A stretch of 64,000 nucleotides of DNA from Acetobacter syzygii (lineage in GTDB: Bacteria > Pseudomonadota > Alphaproteobacteria > Acetobacterales > Acetobacteraceae): positions 1-64,000 of the forward strand of contig NZ_BAMZ01000006.1 of NCBI RefSeq assembly GCF_000964225.1, in the 5' to 3' direction. This document shows positions 8,586-19,163 of the stretch, one piece after another; within the stretch, counting starts at the first letter, position 1; each line of letters opens with the position of its first letter. The notes beneath the pieces were generated by a model, which was not told the origin of the DNA, did no database searches, and saw only the letters and a program-made list of their open reading frames with translations. Both the position numbers and the translations under genes were made by a program.

Positions 8586-8675
8586 TGGCGGAAGGGGTGG
8601 GATTCGAACCCACGGTACGCTCTCACGCACGCCGGTTTTCAAGACCGGTGCCTTAAACCGCTCGGCCACCCTTCC
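8586..8675 (-). tRNA. tRNA-Ser (anticodon TGA)
   Basis: On the minus strand the gene starts GGAAGGGTGGCCGAGCGG, with acceptor stem GGAAGGG/CCCTTCC. The anticodon loop CTTGAAA gives anticodon TGA. A long variable arm is typical of tRNA-Ser, and the T-loop is GGTTCGAATCC. The CCA end is encoded (8586-8588). Confidence 0.96.
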
Positions 8676-8824
8676 TTACCTGCGGATTGGATGCCTTATA
8701 AACAGGATGCAGTGGTTCTGTCTAGCGGCGTAAGGCAGGAGAGTTCTGCCCTCTGCGCTTGCCCTTCCCGCCGTGGAACTGTAGAAGCCACAGACAGAAT
8801 AGCCATTCCTCTCAGGAACGAAGT

Positions 8825-9391
8825 ATGAAACAGCAGGCAAACCTGATCCGTGCCGGTCAGGTCATTGAGCATGACGGTCGTCGCTGGACGGTGTTGAAAC
8901 AGCAGATCATTACCCCCGGTAAGGGGGGTGCATTCATTCAGGTTGAAATGCGCGATCTTAAGACCGGTAACAAAACCAATGAACGCTGGCGCACGGCCGA
9001 TACGGTTGAACGCCTGATGACGGAAGACCGTGAATATCTGTATTCCTATACAGATGGTGAGCTACTGGTTCTGATGGACCCCGAAACCTTTGAACAACTT
9101 TCGGTTCCTACCGATCTGCTGGGTGATCAGGCTCCCTTTATTCAGGATAACATGACCATCAACCTGCATCTGGTTGAAGGGGACCCGGTTGGCATTGACC
9201 TGCCTCCGCATGTGACACTGGAAGTGGTGGAAGCTGACCCGGTTGTAAAAGGCCAGACGGCCAGCTCCTCCTACAAACCCGCAATGCTGTCCAATGGTGT
9301 TAAAACCATGGTGCCACCGTTTATTGAAGCGGGTGAACGGATTGTGGTCCGTACGGAAGACGGTTCTTACGTTGAACGCGCCAAGGACTGA
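8825..9391 (+). CDS. efp: Translation elongation factor P
   Basis: This 188-residue protein rescues ribosomes stalled at polyproline. It has the three-domain EF-P layout: an N-terminal KOW-like domain starting 'MKQQANLIRAGQVIEHDGR', then OB domains with 'SVPTDLLGD' and a C-terminal 'GERIVVRTEDGSYVERA'. The loop 'TPGKGGAF' carries the Lys that is modified in many species. The start at 8825 follows 'AACGAAGT' and gives the family length; an upstream in-frame ATG at 8759 adds unrelated residues. Confidence 0.97.
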   Translation: MKQQANLIRAGQVIEHDGRRWTVLKQQIITPGKGGAFIQVEMRDLKTGNKTNERWRTADTVERLMTEDREYLYSYTDGELLVLMDPETFEQLSVPTDLLGDQAPFIQDNMTINLHLVEGDPVGIDLPPHVTLEVVEADPVVKGQTASSSYKPAMLSNGVKTMVPPFIEAGERIVVRTEDGSYVERAKD

Positions 9392-9432
9392 TTTTTTTCA
9401 GGTTTTTCCTCCAGAGCAGGACTTAAATTACA

Positions 9433-10269
9433 GTGGCCATGCGTCTCTCCCCCGTCATGATGGTGATGCAAACCGCAGCCCAGAAGGCGGCCAAGCGTCT
9501 CCTGCGCGATTTTAACGAAGTCGAGCAGCTTCAGGTAAGCATCAAGGGGCCGGGTGACTTTGTTTCCCAGGCGGACCTTCGTGCAGAACAGACCCTGCGC
9601 GAAGAGCTGGAAAAAGCCCGCCCGGGCTATGCCTTCCTTATGGAAGAATCCGGCGAATCAGGCAGCGATAACTGGACATGGCGCTGGATTGTGGACCCGC
9701 TGGACGGTACATCCAACTTCCTGCACGGTATTCCGCACTGGGCCATTTCCATTGGTCTCCAGCGCCGCTTGCCCGATGGCAAGATCGAACTGGCAGCAGC
9801 CCTGATCTACAACCCCGCAGCGGGGGAAATGTTCTGGGCGGAAAAAGGAAGCGGAGCTTACCTTAACGAACGGCGTATTCGTGTTTCTGCCCGCCGGGAC
9901 ATGCACGAATCCCTGTTTGCAACGGGCATTCCCTTTGCCAAGGTTCCGGCCCGTCAGCGCCTGCCATTTGCACGGGTTCTGGGCAACCTTATGCCCCGCG
10001 TTGCTGGTGTGCGCCGCTTTGGTGCGGCTGCACTGGACCTGGCGTGGGTCGCAGCCGGACGTTACGAAGGGTACTGGGAGTTCGGCATTAAACCATGGGA
10101 CTGCGCTGCTGGCATTCTGATCGTGCGGGAAGCGGGTGGGCAGGTCACAGACCCCGATGGCCGCGATCTGGACGACATGCCTGATGATGTCATGATTGTT
10201 GCAGGCAATGGCCATATGCACGGCAAACTGCTGGAAATTGTTGCGGACAGCCTGAAAAACGCTGAATAA
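9433..10269 (+). CDS. suhB: Inositol monophosphatase family protein (SuhB-like)
   Basis: This 278-residue Mg-dependent phosphatase family member hydrolyses inositol-1-phosphate or related sugar phosphates; SuhB also acts with ribosomal RNA antitermination factors in other bacteria. Motif 1 is 'DPLDGTSNFLHG' with the metal-binding Asp pair. Motif 2 is 'KPWDCAAGILIVREAGG'. The acidic 'EESGES' precedes them. A GTG start at 9433 has an AGGA site at better distance than the ATG at 9439. It lies 41 bases after efp and is probably co-transcribed. The true substrate cannot be told from sequence. Confidence 0.9.
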   Translation: MAMRLSPVMMVMQTAAQKAAKRLLRDFNEVEQLQVSIKGPGDFVSQADLRAEQTLREELEKARPGYAFLMEESGESGSDNWTWRWIVDPLDGTSNFLHGIPHWAISIGLQRRLPDGKIELAAALIYNPAAGEMFWAEKGSGAYLNERRIRVSARRDMHESLFATGIPFAKVPARQRLPFARVLGNLMPRVAGVRRFGAAALDLAWVAAGRYEGYWEFGIKPWDCAAGILIVREAGGQVTDPDGRDLDDMPDDVMIVAGNGHMHGKLLEIVADSLKNAE

Positions 10270-10296
10270 TACGCGGCAAACGCTCGTTCAACATTA

Positions 10297-10359
10297 TTGG
10301 AGAGAGACTTAATTCTCTCCAACACTTCTGGCCTGACTGGTTGCACCAACCAGTCAGGC
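10297..10359 (+). terminator. Two tandem hairpins after suhB
   Basis: A first stem (TTGGAGAGA/TCTCTCCAA, 10297-10322) is followed by a perfect 13-bp stem with a 3-base loop: GCCTGACTGGTTG at 10331-10343 and CAACCAGTCAGGC at 10347-10359. There is no clear T-run. They probably end the efp-suhB transcript. The rest of the gap up to 10557 holds nothing recognisable. Confidence 0.65.
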
Positions 10360-10557
10360 ACTCCCAAAAAATCTCATATAATCTGCCGTCGTCCCGTTAC
10401 CGGGGGCTGTTTATTTTTATCAGACCATGTTCTGACTGCGGGCCGAATAATGCCTGCGCGCTTGCGGCTTTTCTACCTGACTTCTGCCCAAAAGTTTATC
10501 AAGGTTACGGCTCTGCTCTGGTCTTTGCAGCAAGAATAGCTCATGTAAAGTAAACCC

Positions 10558-13509
10558 ATGCAGCCATCCTTTCCTTCCGCGCACGATGCACCGGCTCTTG
10601 TCTCTTTTCAGGGGCGGTTTTCGCTTTTGACCGAAGACGGGGAACTGCTGACCTTAACCGCAAATGAGGTGCGCGAGCGGCTACATTCCATGCCATGCCC
10701 GCTGGTTATTCATGCACCTGCGCTTGCACGCAAACTCGATCTTCCCCCTACAGGCCAGCCTGCACCATGGCTGGATCTGCTGGAACTTTTTACATTCATT
10801 TACCCTGCGCGCCCTGTAACCCCTACCCCGCGGGGATTAGCGCTTGCCCTTGGGCTGGATCAGCAAAACATTGGCACGGCAGAAGCTGACCTGTTACCCG
10901 AGCTGCTATCCATTCTGCTGGCAGATCTGGCACGGCAGGCCAGGTCCGGACAAATTGAACTGTTGTCCGCCCTGACCGTACGGCTTGGGCAGGCTGGCTG
11001 GTTATGGACTGGCACGGTAGCGGAAACCATTGACCTACCTGCCAGACTGACCAATCAGGGCAAACTGCCAGATGAGGTCACACAATCAGCCGATGCCCTG
11101 CGGGTATGGCGGCACCTTCCCAAATGGGAGGACAGCGCACAGCGCCCTCCCCCTGCCTCCCACCCCATTAGTCCGGCGGAAGCACGGGAGCGCCTGAGCA
11201 AAATTCTGGGTAACAATGCGGAGATCAGGTCCGGGCAGGCCGATTTTGCCAGCGTTTCCACCGAGGCTTTTGCCCCCCGCACCGTGCGGGGCGATCCATC
11301 CATTGTTCTGGCCGAAGCCGGAACAGGTACAGGCAAAACCCTGGGTTACATAGCCCCCGCCAGCCTATGGGCGGAACGTAATGATGGCGCGGTCTGGATC
11401 AGCACATACACGCGCCATCTGCAACGCCAGATCGAGCAGGAAACAAAACGACTTTACCCCGACCCCGCAACGCATCGCCAGCAGGTCGTACTGCGCAAAG
11501 GGCGGGAAAATTACCTTTGCCTGCTGAACATGGAAGAAGCCGTTAATACCGCGACCTCGCGCCCAGCCGGTATTACCATTGCCCTGTGCATGTTGGCACG
11601 CTGGGCCATGGCAACAGCAGATGGAGACCTGTTTGGAGGAGACCTCCCCGGCTGGTTTGGCGACCTGTTTGGCCACGGCAACCTTGCTGGTGTTGCCGAC
11701 CGGCGGGGGGAATGTATCCACGGTGCCTGCGCCCATTACCAACGCTGCTTTGTAGAACATTCCATCCGCCGTGCGCACGATGCCGCACTGGTCATTGCCA
11801 ACCACGCACTGGTCATGACACAGGCAGCCTATGCACAGGCAGGCATGAGCGATAATGATGAAGCCAGCACGGAAAGCACCATTCCCTCACGCTATGTGTT
11901 TGACGAAGGTCACCATCTGGCCGATGCGGCCGACAGTGCTTTTTCCGCCGAACTATCGGGGCTGGAAACCGCAGAGCTGCGCCGCTGGCTATTAGGCGCT
12001 GAAGGCCGGCGTTCACGCGCAAGGGGGCTTAAACGCAGGCTGGATGATCTTGTTGTCGGGCATCCCAAGCTGGAAAACCCGCTCGATGCGGCCCTGCTGG
12101 CAGCAACAGCGCTCCCAGCACCGGGCTGGTCCACCCGCCTGCCGCCCCAGAACACAGCGGAACCTCCACCCCCTGAGCCCATGGACCTGAGCAGTCTGTT
12201 CCCACCCGAGCCCCCGGCCGAACAGCCTGTTATGGAAAATCCGACAGAGGCTTTTTTGCGTCTGCTGCGCCAGCAGGTCATGGCCCGCTCGACCGAAGGA
12301 GGCAAACAGTCCATTTATGGTGCCATGGAATGCGACCTGCACCCCCTTGTGCCCGACATGGCCGAAGCAGGCCAGCAACTGGCCCGCGCCCTAAGCCGGA
12401 TTGTAGAGCCTCTGCGCACCCTTACCCAGCGCCTGCAAGCCCGCCTGGAAGATGATGCAGACACGCTGGACACCACCACCCGTGGCCGTATAGAGGCCAT
12501 GACACGTGCATTACGCCGCCGCGCCATTTCTCGGCTGGATGCGTGGATTTCCATGCTTGCGGCTCTGGACCAGCCCCCGGAACCGGGGAGCACACCCGCT
12601 CATGTGCACTTTATCCGCCTTGAACGCCGCGAAAAACAGCGCATGAACGAACAGGACGTAGGGCTTTACCGCCACTGGCTGGACCCTACCATTCCCTTTG
12701 CCGGTATTATGGCTGTGCCCGCGCAGGGTATGCTTATGACGTCCGCCACATTGCGTGACCAGCAAAGCGGGCAAAATGACAGTGAGGACGCGGAGGTCGC
12801 GTGGGAAGCCGCAGAGGCCCGGACAGGGGCCAACCATTTTCCCTCCCCCGCCCTGCGTGCCAGTCTGGCCAGCCCATTTGATTACGCCCGGCAGACCCGT
12901 GCCTTTATTGTAACGGATGTGGATAATAGCAGCCTTGTCGATCTGTCTGCTGCGTTCCGCACATTATTCCAGTCTTCTGGCGGAGGGGGGCTTGGTCTGT
13001 TTACCGCCATATCCCGCCTGCGGGGGGTGTACGAACGCATAGGCCCAACACTGGAGCAGGAAGGTCTGCCCCTTTATGCCCAGCATGTCGATGCTATGGA
13101 CAATACGACTCTGGTGGATATTTTCAGAACTGAGGAACACGCCTGCCTGCTTGGTACGGACGCCATGCGGGATGGGGTGGATGTTCCGGGTAATGCCCTG
13201 CGGCTGGTGGTGTTTGAGCGGGTTCCATGGCCCCGGCCCGATATTCTGCACCGCGAGCGGCGTATTCACCTTTCTGGCGGAGACCCGAAAGGCTTTGATG
13301 ACCGCATAGCCAGACTGCGCCTAAGGCAGGCCTTTGGGCGGTTGATCCGCCGTCAGTCAGATCGGGGCGTGTTTGTGCTTCTGGACAGGCGCACACCCAC
13401 GCGGCTTTTAAGCGCTTTTCCTGATGGTGTGGCCATAGAGCGGTGCGGGCTTGCCCAAACGGCACGCCAGATCACCGCTTTTCTGGCGGAGCAGGCCGGA
13501 CAAAGCTGA
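10558..13509 (+). CDS. DinG-like Fe-S ATP-dependent DNA helicase
   Basis: This 983-residue XPD/DinG-type superfamily 2 helicase probably unwinds damaged or structured DNA 5' to 3'. Walker A is 'AEAGTGTGKTLGYI' (about residues 250-262). Four cysteines for a 4Fe-4S cluster appear as 'ENYLC', 'GECIHGAC' and 'YQRC' (about 320-400). The Walker B box is 'VFDEGHH'. The C-terminal helicase half includes 'LMTSATL', 'GTDAMRDGVDVPG' and 'QAFGRLIRRQSDRG'. It is longer than E. coli DinG because of an N-terminal region of about 230 residues without a clear motif and a Pro-rich insert near 530. It appears monocistronic. Confidence 0.9.
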   Translation: MQPSFPSAHDAPALVSFQGRFSLLTEDGELLTLTANEVRERLHSMPCPLVIHAPALARKLDLPPTGQPAPWLDLLELFTFIYPARPVTPTPRGLALALGLDQQNIGTAEADLLPELLSILLADLARQARSGQIELLSALTVRLGQAGWLWTGTVAETIDLPARLTNQGKLPDEVTQSADALRVWRHLPKWEDSAQRPPPASHPISPAEARERLSKILGNNAEIRSGQADFASVSTEAFAPRTVRGDPSIVLAEAGTGTGKTLGYIAPASLWAERNDGAVWISTYTRHLQRQIEQETKRLYPDPATHRQQVVLRKGRENYLCLLNMEEAVNTATSRPAGITIALCMLARWAMATADGDLFGGDLPGWFGDLFGHGNLAGVADRRGECIHGACAHYQRCFVEHSIRRAHDAALVIANHALVMTQAAYAQAGMSDNDEASTESTIPSRYVFDEGHHLADAADSAFSAELSGLETAELRRWLLGAEGRRSRARGLKRRLDDLVVGHPKLENPLDAALLAATALPAPGWSTRLPPQNTAEPPPPEPMDLSSLFPPEPPAEQPVMENPTEAFLRLLRQQVMARSTEGGKQSIYGAMECDLHPLVPDMAEAGQQLARALSRIVEPLRTLTQRLQARLEDDADTLDTTTRGRIEAMTRALRRRAISRLDAWISMLAALDQPPEPGSTPAHVHFIRLERREKQRMNEQDVGLYRHWLDPTIPFAGIMAVPAQGMLMTSATLRDQQSGQNDSEDAEVAWEAAEARTGANHFPSPALRASLASPFDYARQTRAFIVTDVDNSSLVDLSAAFRTLFQSSGGGGLGLFTAISRLRGVYERIGPTLEQEGLPLYAQHVDAMDNTTLVDIFRTEEHACLLGTDAMRDGVDVPGNALRLVVFERVPWPRPDILHRERRIHLSGGDPKGFDDRIARLRLRQAFGRLIRRQSDRGVFVLLDRRTPTRLLSAFPDGVAIERCGLAQTARQITAFLAEQAGQS

Positions 13510-13531
13510 CCGGCCCGACCCCATACCGCCT

Positions 13532-13735
13532 TTAGAGCGGCTTAAGGTTGGTGGCTGCCTGCTTACCGCGTTCCTCCACCATGTCGTAGGACAGTTTCTG
13601 CCCATCATTCAACGCGCGCAGACCGGCTGCCTGTACAGCGGTAATATGCACAAACACGTCTTTCCCTCCATCATCGGGGGCAATAAAACCAAACCCTTTG
13701 GTGGCGTTGAACCATTTAACGGTACCTGTCGACAT
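13532..13735 (-). CDS. Cold shock domain protein
   Basis: This 67-residue RNA/DNA-binding protein is one CspA-type OB fold. RNP1 'KGFGFI' and RNP2 'DVFVHI' are intact. The start at 13735 ('MSTGTVKWFN') gives the usual Csp length; a longer frame reaches 13837 but lacks homology. The upstream leader can fold (CTCCTC near 13766 with GAGGAG near 13791, around an inner GCAC/GTGC stem). Structured leaders are common for csp mRNAs. It is convergent with the DinG-like gene, 22 bases away. Confidence 0.95.
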   Translation of the reverse strand: MSTGTVKWFNATKGFGFIAPDDGGKDVFVHITAVQAAGLRALNDGQKLSYDMVEERGKQAATNLKPL

Positions 13736-13875
13736 GAGCGAAGTCATCCTTATTCGGCCAATTACTCCTCTCGCACACGACGTGCCACGAGGAGATAAGG
13801 GTATTCTCCCCCATGACCGGGGCCGCTTGTCAATCACAATTCAAGTTGGCCCGCATTTACACCATCACACGGACC

Positions 13876-14544
13876 TTACGGATTGAGTGTACTTTTAAGG
13901 AAAGCAATGCTGCGTTCCTGTGCCTCTTCAAAGGCTTTTGCATTGTAGGATGCCCGCTCCTGGCAGCCAAAACCGTGCCCTGCATCATCGTACACATACA
14001 GTTCAATTTCAGGATGTGCGGCGCGAATGGCGGCAATGTCGGTATGGGGAATACTGGTATCACGCTCACCAAAATGTAATTGCACGGGGCAATGCGGAGT
14101 CTCGGTGCAATGCGCTGCAATGCCGCCCCCGTACCAGCTCACAGCTGCGGCAAAGTCATGCGTTCGACATGCTGCATTCCATGCCAGCGTACCCCCCCAG
14201 CAATAGCCGATCACCCCGACCTTGCGCGCATTGAGCGCGCGGGCTGCCGCCTGCACATCCAGAAGGGTCTGGGCCAGAGGAATCCGGGCACGCAGAGCCA
14301 GCCCCTTTTGCACACCCTCCGTGGAATAGGCCAGTTCAACCCCACGCTCTGCCCGGTCAAACAGAGCAGGCGCAATGGCATGAAAGCCCGCCTGGGCAAA
14401 ACGCTCGCATACGGTGCGGATATGGTGATTAACCCCAAAAATTTCCGGCAGCACCACAAGAGCGTATGGGGCCGCACCCCGCTCCGTTTCCCACGCAGAA
14501 AAATGATGGCCATCAGCGGCCTGTAATGTTCGGATCTGTCCCAT
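13876..14544 (-). CDS. Dienelactone hydrolase family protein
   Basis: This roughly 222-residue alpha/beta hydrolase has the nucleophile Cys in 'GVIGYCWGGT' (rather than Ser), a Glu in 'LPEIFGV', an Asp in 'GERDTSIP' and a His in 'DDAGHGFGC'. These match the carboxymethylenebutenolidase triad. It is cytoplasmic, with no signal peptide. The start at 14544 ('MGQIRTLQ') has GAGAGG four bases upstream; an earlier ATG at 14571 is possible. No aromatic degradation genes flank it, so the physiological substrate is unknown. Confidence 0.88.
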   Translation of the reverse strand: MGQIRTLQAADGHHFSAWETERGAAPYALVVLPEIFGVNHHIRTVCERFAQAGFHAIAPALFDRAERGVELAYSTEGVQKGLALRARIPLAQTLLDVQAAARALNARKVGVIGYCWGGTLAWNAACRTHDFAAAVSWYGGGIAAHCTETPHCPVQLHFGERDTSIPHTDIAAIRAAHPEIELYVYDDAGHGFGCQERASYNAKAFEEAQERSIAFLKSTLNP

Positions 14545-14600
14545 GCGCCCTCTCATTGTCTGCCGTGACATTAAAACAAAAAGAAACTTTTCCCCATTCC

Positions 14601-14661
14601 TTGACTCACCTGTAGGGCGAACTTACCTTCTGCTCTGGCACTCCCGATGGTGGAGTGCTAA
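14601..14661 (+). promoter_or_regulatory. groESL promoter with CIRCE operator
   Basis: A CIRCE element is present at 14635-14661: CTGGCACTC, nine bases, then GAGTGCTAA. The right arm is perfect and the left arm deviates in its first bases from TTAGCACTC. HrcA is the known CIRCE repressor, but hrcA is not in this window. TTGACT at 14601 with a TACCTT-like hexamer about 17 bases on is a possible promoter that would put the operator at the transcription start. Confidence 0.85.
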
Positions 14662-14756
14662 CGCAACGCGGCGTTCTGTTACGCGCGGTTCAAACGGGTG
14701 GCGCTGCTTTCTGACAAAGGGCGTCATCACAGCAAATGAATGTGGAGTGATCCATA

Positions 14757-15050
14757 ATGACGAAGTTTCGTCCCTTACACGACCGGGTCGTTGTACGTCG
14801 CCTTGAAGGCGAACTGAAAACTGCCGGTGGCATTATTATCCCTGACACGGCCAAGGAAAAGCCGATGGAAGGCGAAGTGGTTGCTGTTGGTGCAGGTGCA
14901 CGCAATGAGCAGGGTCAGGTTGTGGCGCTTGATGTCAAGGCTGGCGACCGCGTTCTGTTCGGCAAGTGGTCCGGCACGGAAGTGAAGATCGACGGCGAAG
15001 AGCTGCTGATCATGAAGGAAAGCGACATTCTGGGCATTGTTGCTGCCTGA
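14757..15050 (+). CDS. groES: Co-chaperonin GroES
   Basis: This 97-residue protein forms the heptameric lid of the GroEL chamber. It begins '[15 protein letters not shown]'. It has the mobile-loop region '[19 protein letters not shown]' and the conserved '[20 protein letters not shown]'. The length is typical. It is preceded by a CIRCE operator and followed by groEL after 52 bases. Confidence 0.99.
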   Translation: MTKFRPLHDRVVVRRLEGELKTAGGIIIPDTAKEKPMEGEVVAVGAGARNEQGQVVALDVKAGDRVLFGKWSGTEVKIDGEELLIMKESDILGIVAA

Positions 15051-15060
15051 TCCGCTCTGA

Positions 15061-16743
<1,683 letters not shown>

Positions 16744-16815
16744 GTCACCCAACCCGGATTTTGAATGTTTGGGGGATGGCCTGATCAGCCTCCTCCAGCA
16801 CTCAAAAATACGCAT

Positions 16816-16855
16816 AAGGGCGTGCAAACCTACGGGGGTGCACGCCCTTTTTGTA
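16816..16855 (+). terminator. groESL terminator
   Basis: AAGGGCGTGCA and TGCACGCCCTT form a strong stem with a T-run (CCCTTTTTG). It lies about 75 bases after the groEL stop. The remaining bases to amtB (16856-17058) hold no gene. Confidence 0.9.
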
Positions 16856-17058
16856 TGGAGCCTATCTTGCGGGTTTATCTGCGTGCTGTGTTTTTTATAG
16901 CTTTTTGCTGCAACAGATCAGATTGTGAGAGAATTCGGCAGCTATTCCGGATTGCCTCTTCAGTCATTCCGGCATAGATACGATAAGATTAGGCCCATCG
17001 CTCCTTCACGAATCTGGCGAGCGTCAATGGCTGCGTATTTTAAGGAGAACGCATCATC

Positions 17059-18459
17059 ATGTCAGCGCGACCCTTCCAAGCTGTCAATCCAGCGAGAGGT
17101 CCAGCCATTCGCAAAACCACGGCTTTTCTGACGGCCTGCCTTACCGCAGCTCTTGGCTGCTCTCAGGCTTTTGCTGCGGATGCTCCCCCTCCGATCGATA
17201 CGGGGGACACGGCATGGATGCTTACCAGCACAGCCCTTGTGCTGATGATGACCATACCCGGTCTGGCCCTGTTTTATGCTGGCATGGTGCGTAAGAAAAA
17301 CGTACTGGCAACGCTCATGCAGTCCTTTGCCCTGTGCTGCATTATGTCCATTGTCTGGATGGTTGCGGGGTATTCCCTTGCCTTTACTACCGGCACCCCC
17401 TGGATTGGTGGCTTCTCCCGCCTGTTCCTCAACGGTATTGGTGCGCATATCCATAATGGTACGGATGTGGGCTTTACGCTGGGTGCGGATAGCCCCAACG
17501 CAACCACAATGACCATCCCCGAGAGCATCTTTATGATGTTCCAGATGACATTTGCCATTATTACCCCCGCCCTGATCTCCGGCGCTTATGCGGAACGTAT
17601 GAAGTTCAGCGCCATGTGTGCGTTCTCCATTATCTGGTCTCTGGTCGTTTATGCGCCCATCGCCCATTGGGTCTGGAGCCCTATCGGCTGGCTGGCCGGT
17701 CTGGGTACGGCAGACTTTGCCGGTGGCACGGTTGTGCACATTAACGCTGGTGTGGCGGGGCTGGTCTGCGCTCTGGTGCTGGGCCGCCGCAAAGGTTACG
17801 GGCAGGACGACCTCTCCCCTTTCAACCTGACTTACGCCGTTATTGGGGCAGCACTGCTATGGGTTGGCTGGTTTGGCTTTAATGCAGGCTCCGCCGTTGG
17901 TGCCAATGGCCGTGCAGGAATGGCCATGGCTGCAACCCAGATTGCGGCTGCTGGTGCGGGTGTTTCCTGGATGCTGGTTGAGTGGCTGCGTTCTGGCAAG
18001 CCGACGGTCCTTGGTGTGATCTCTGGCGCGGTCGGTGGTCTGGTTGCCATTACGCCAGCGGCAGGCTTTGTTCTGCCGGGAAGTGCTCTGATTATCGGGC
18101 TGATTACCGGCGTTGTCTGCTACTGGGGCGCAACCTCCCTCAAACATATGATGGGGTATGATGACAGCCTGGACGCCTTTGGCGTGCACGGCACTGGCGG
18201 CATTGTTGGTGCATTGCTGACCGGTCTGTTTGCCTATGGTCCGCTTTCCGCAACAGATGCCAACCCCACGGGTATTGTTGGCTCCGTGCACCAGTTGATT
18301 GTGCAGTGCGAAGCTGTGATCGTCACCATTGTATGGTGTGCTGTTGCCTCCTTCATTATCCTCAAGGCAGTCGATCTGGTGATCGGACTACGCGTGACCC
18401 CTGATCAGGAACTGGAAGGGCTGGATATGTCCTTGCATGGTGAGCGGATTAATAACTGA
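17059..18459 (+). CDS. amtB: Ammonium transporter
   Basis: This 466-residue inner-membrane ammonium channel of the Amt/Rh family has a cleaved N-terminal leader ending near 'QAFAADA', then about eleven membrane helices. Family motifs are 'DTAWMLTSTALVLMMTIPG' and 'FYAGMVRKKN' near the start, 'FAGGTVVHINAG' in the middle and 'DAFGVHGTGGIVGALLTG' near 375. The pore His residues are in 'VVHINAG' and 'GVHGTGG'. An AAGGAG site lies 12 bases upstream. Unusually for proteobacteria, no glnK is adjacent, so the PII partner must be elsewhere. Confidence 0.96.
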   Translation: MSARPFQAVNPARGPAIRKTTAFLTACLTAALGCSQAFAADAPPPIDTGDTAWMLTSTALVLMMTIPGLALFYAGMVRKKNVLATLMQSFALCCIMSIVWMVAGYSLAFTTGTPWIGGFSRLFLNGIGAHIHNGTDVGFTLGADSPNATTMTIPESIFMMFQMTFAIITPALISGAYAERMKFSAMCAFSIIWSLVVYAPIAHWVWSPIGWLAGLGTADFAGGTVVHINAGVAGLVCALVLGRRKGYGQDDLSPFNLTYAVIGAALLWVGWFGFNAGSAVGANGRAGMAMAATQIAAAGAGVSWMLVEWLRSGKPTVLGVISGAVGGLVAITPAAGFVLPGSALIIGLITGVVCYWGATSLKHMMGYDDSLDAFGVHGTGGIVGALLTGLFAYGPLSATDANPTGIVGSVHQLIVQCEAVIVTIVWCAVASFIILKAVDLVIGLRVTPDQELEGLDMSLHGERINN

Positions 18460-18483
18460 TCCATAACCTCTACCTGAACAGCA

Positions 18484-18519
18484 AAAGCCTCCGTGCCATC
18501 AACACGGGGGCTTTTTTTT
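18484..18519 (+). terminator. amtB terminator
   Basis: AAAGCCTCCGTG pairs with CACGGGGGCTTT around a short loop and is followed by a run of eight T. This is a textbook intrinsic terminator. It rules out a start for the next gene at 18493. Confidence 0.92.
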
Positions 18520-18567
18520 ATGGATGGAGTACACACCTTGCCCTGCAAACCATGCTATGCCCCATCC

Positions 18568-18990
18568 ATGGCAATTCCGATCCTCCCTGCCCTGTCCCTG
18601 CCTGAATCCGAACTTGAGGTCAGTTACATTCTGGCATCCGGCCCTGGAGGGCAGAATGTCAACAAAGTTGCTACGGCAGCGCAGTTGCGGTTTGATGCCG
18701 CACGTTCGCCCTCACTCCCCGAACGGATACGCACGCGGGTGCTGGAACTGGCAGGCACCAGAGCCACGCGGGATGGTGTTATTGTCATTACAGCACGCCG
18801 TTTTCGTACACAGATCCGTAACAGGGAAGATGCGATTGAGCGCCTTGTGGCTCTTATTCGCGAAGCCGCCCATCGCCCTGCATTTCGGGTAGCTACACGC
18901 CCCGGCAGGGCAGCACGCCAGCGCAGGCTGGATGGTAAAGCCCACCGCGCCAGCATCAAACGCGGTCGCTCCGGTCGCTTTGAGGACTAA
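18568..18990 (+). CDS. arfB: Ribosome-rescue peptidyl-tRNA hydrolase ArfB
   Basis: This 140-residue release-factor-like protein hydrolyses peptidyl-tRNA on stalled ribosomes. The catalytic 'GPGGQNVNKVATAAQLRFD' (about 30-48) carries the GGQ motif. The basic C-terminal tail ('RPGRAARQRRLDGKAHRAS') would enter the empty mRNA channel. The start at 18568 ('MAIPILPALS') matches the length of known ArfB. Upstream in-frame ATGs at 18493 and 18520 fall in or next to the amtB terminator. Confidence 0.93.
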   Translation: MAIPILPALSLPESELEVSYILASGPGGQNVNKVATAAQLRFDAARSPSLPERIRTRVLELAGTRATRDGVIVITARRFRTQIRNREDAIERLVALIREAAHRPAFRVATRPGRAARQRRLDGKAHRASIKRGRSGRFED

Positions 18991-19163
18991 AGCGGCTCCC
19001 TCGCTGCGGATCAGGGGGAATATGCGCGTCCTTTGCCTTTAATTTTGCACCCCGGGCAAAAAGCCATCATGCTTTCATTCCTTGCGCATGATTTTTCGTG
19101 ATACTGATACAAACAGGCAGCATGGGGCTGCCGCTCAATTGTCCTCTTTGCATGAGGTTATTC

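Noticed and set aside
8315-8626. Minus-strand frame of about 103 residues upstream of tRNA-Ser
   Set aside because: It begins inside the tRNA gene, giving an artefact N-terminus, and shows no domain, signal peptide or ribosome site.
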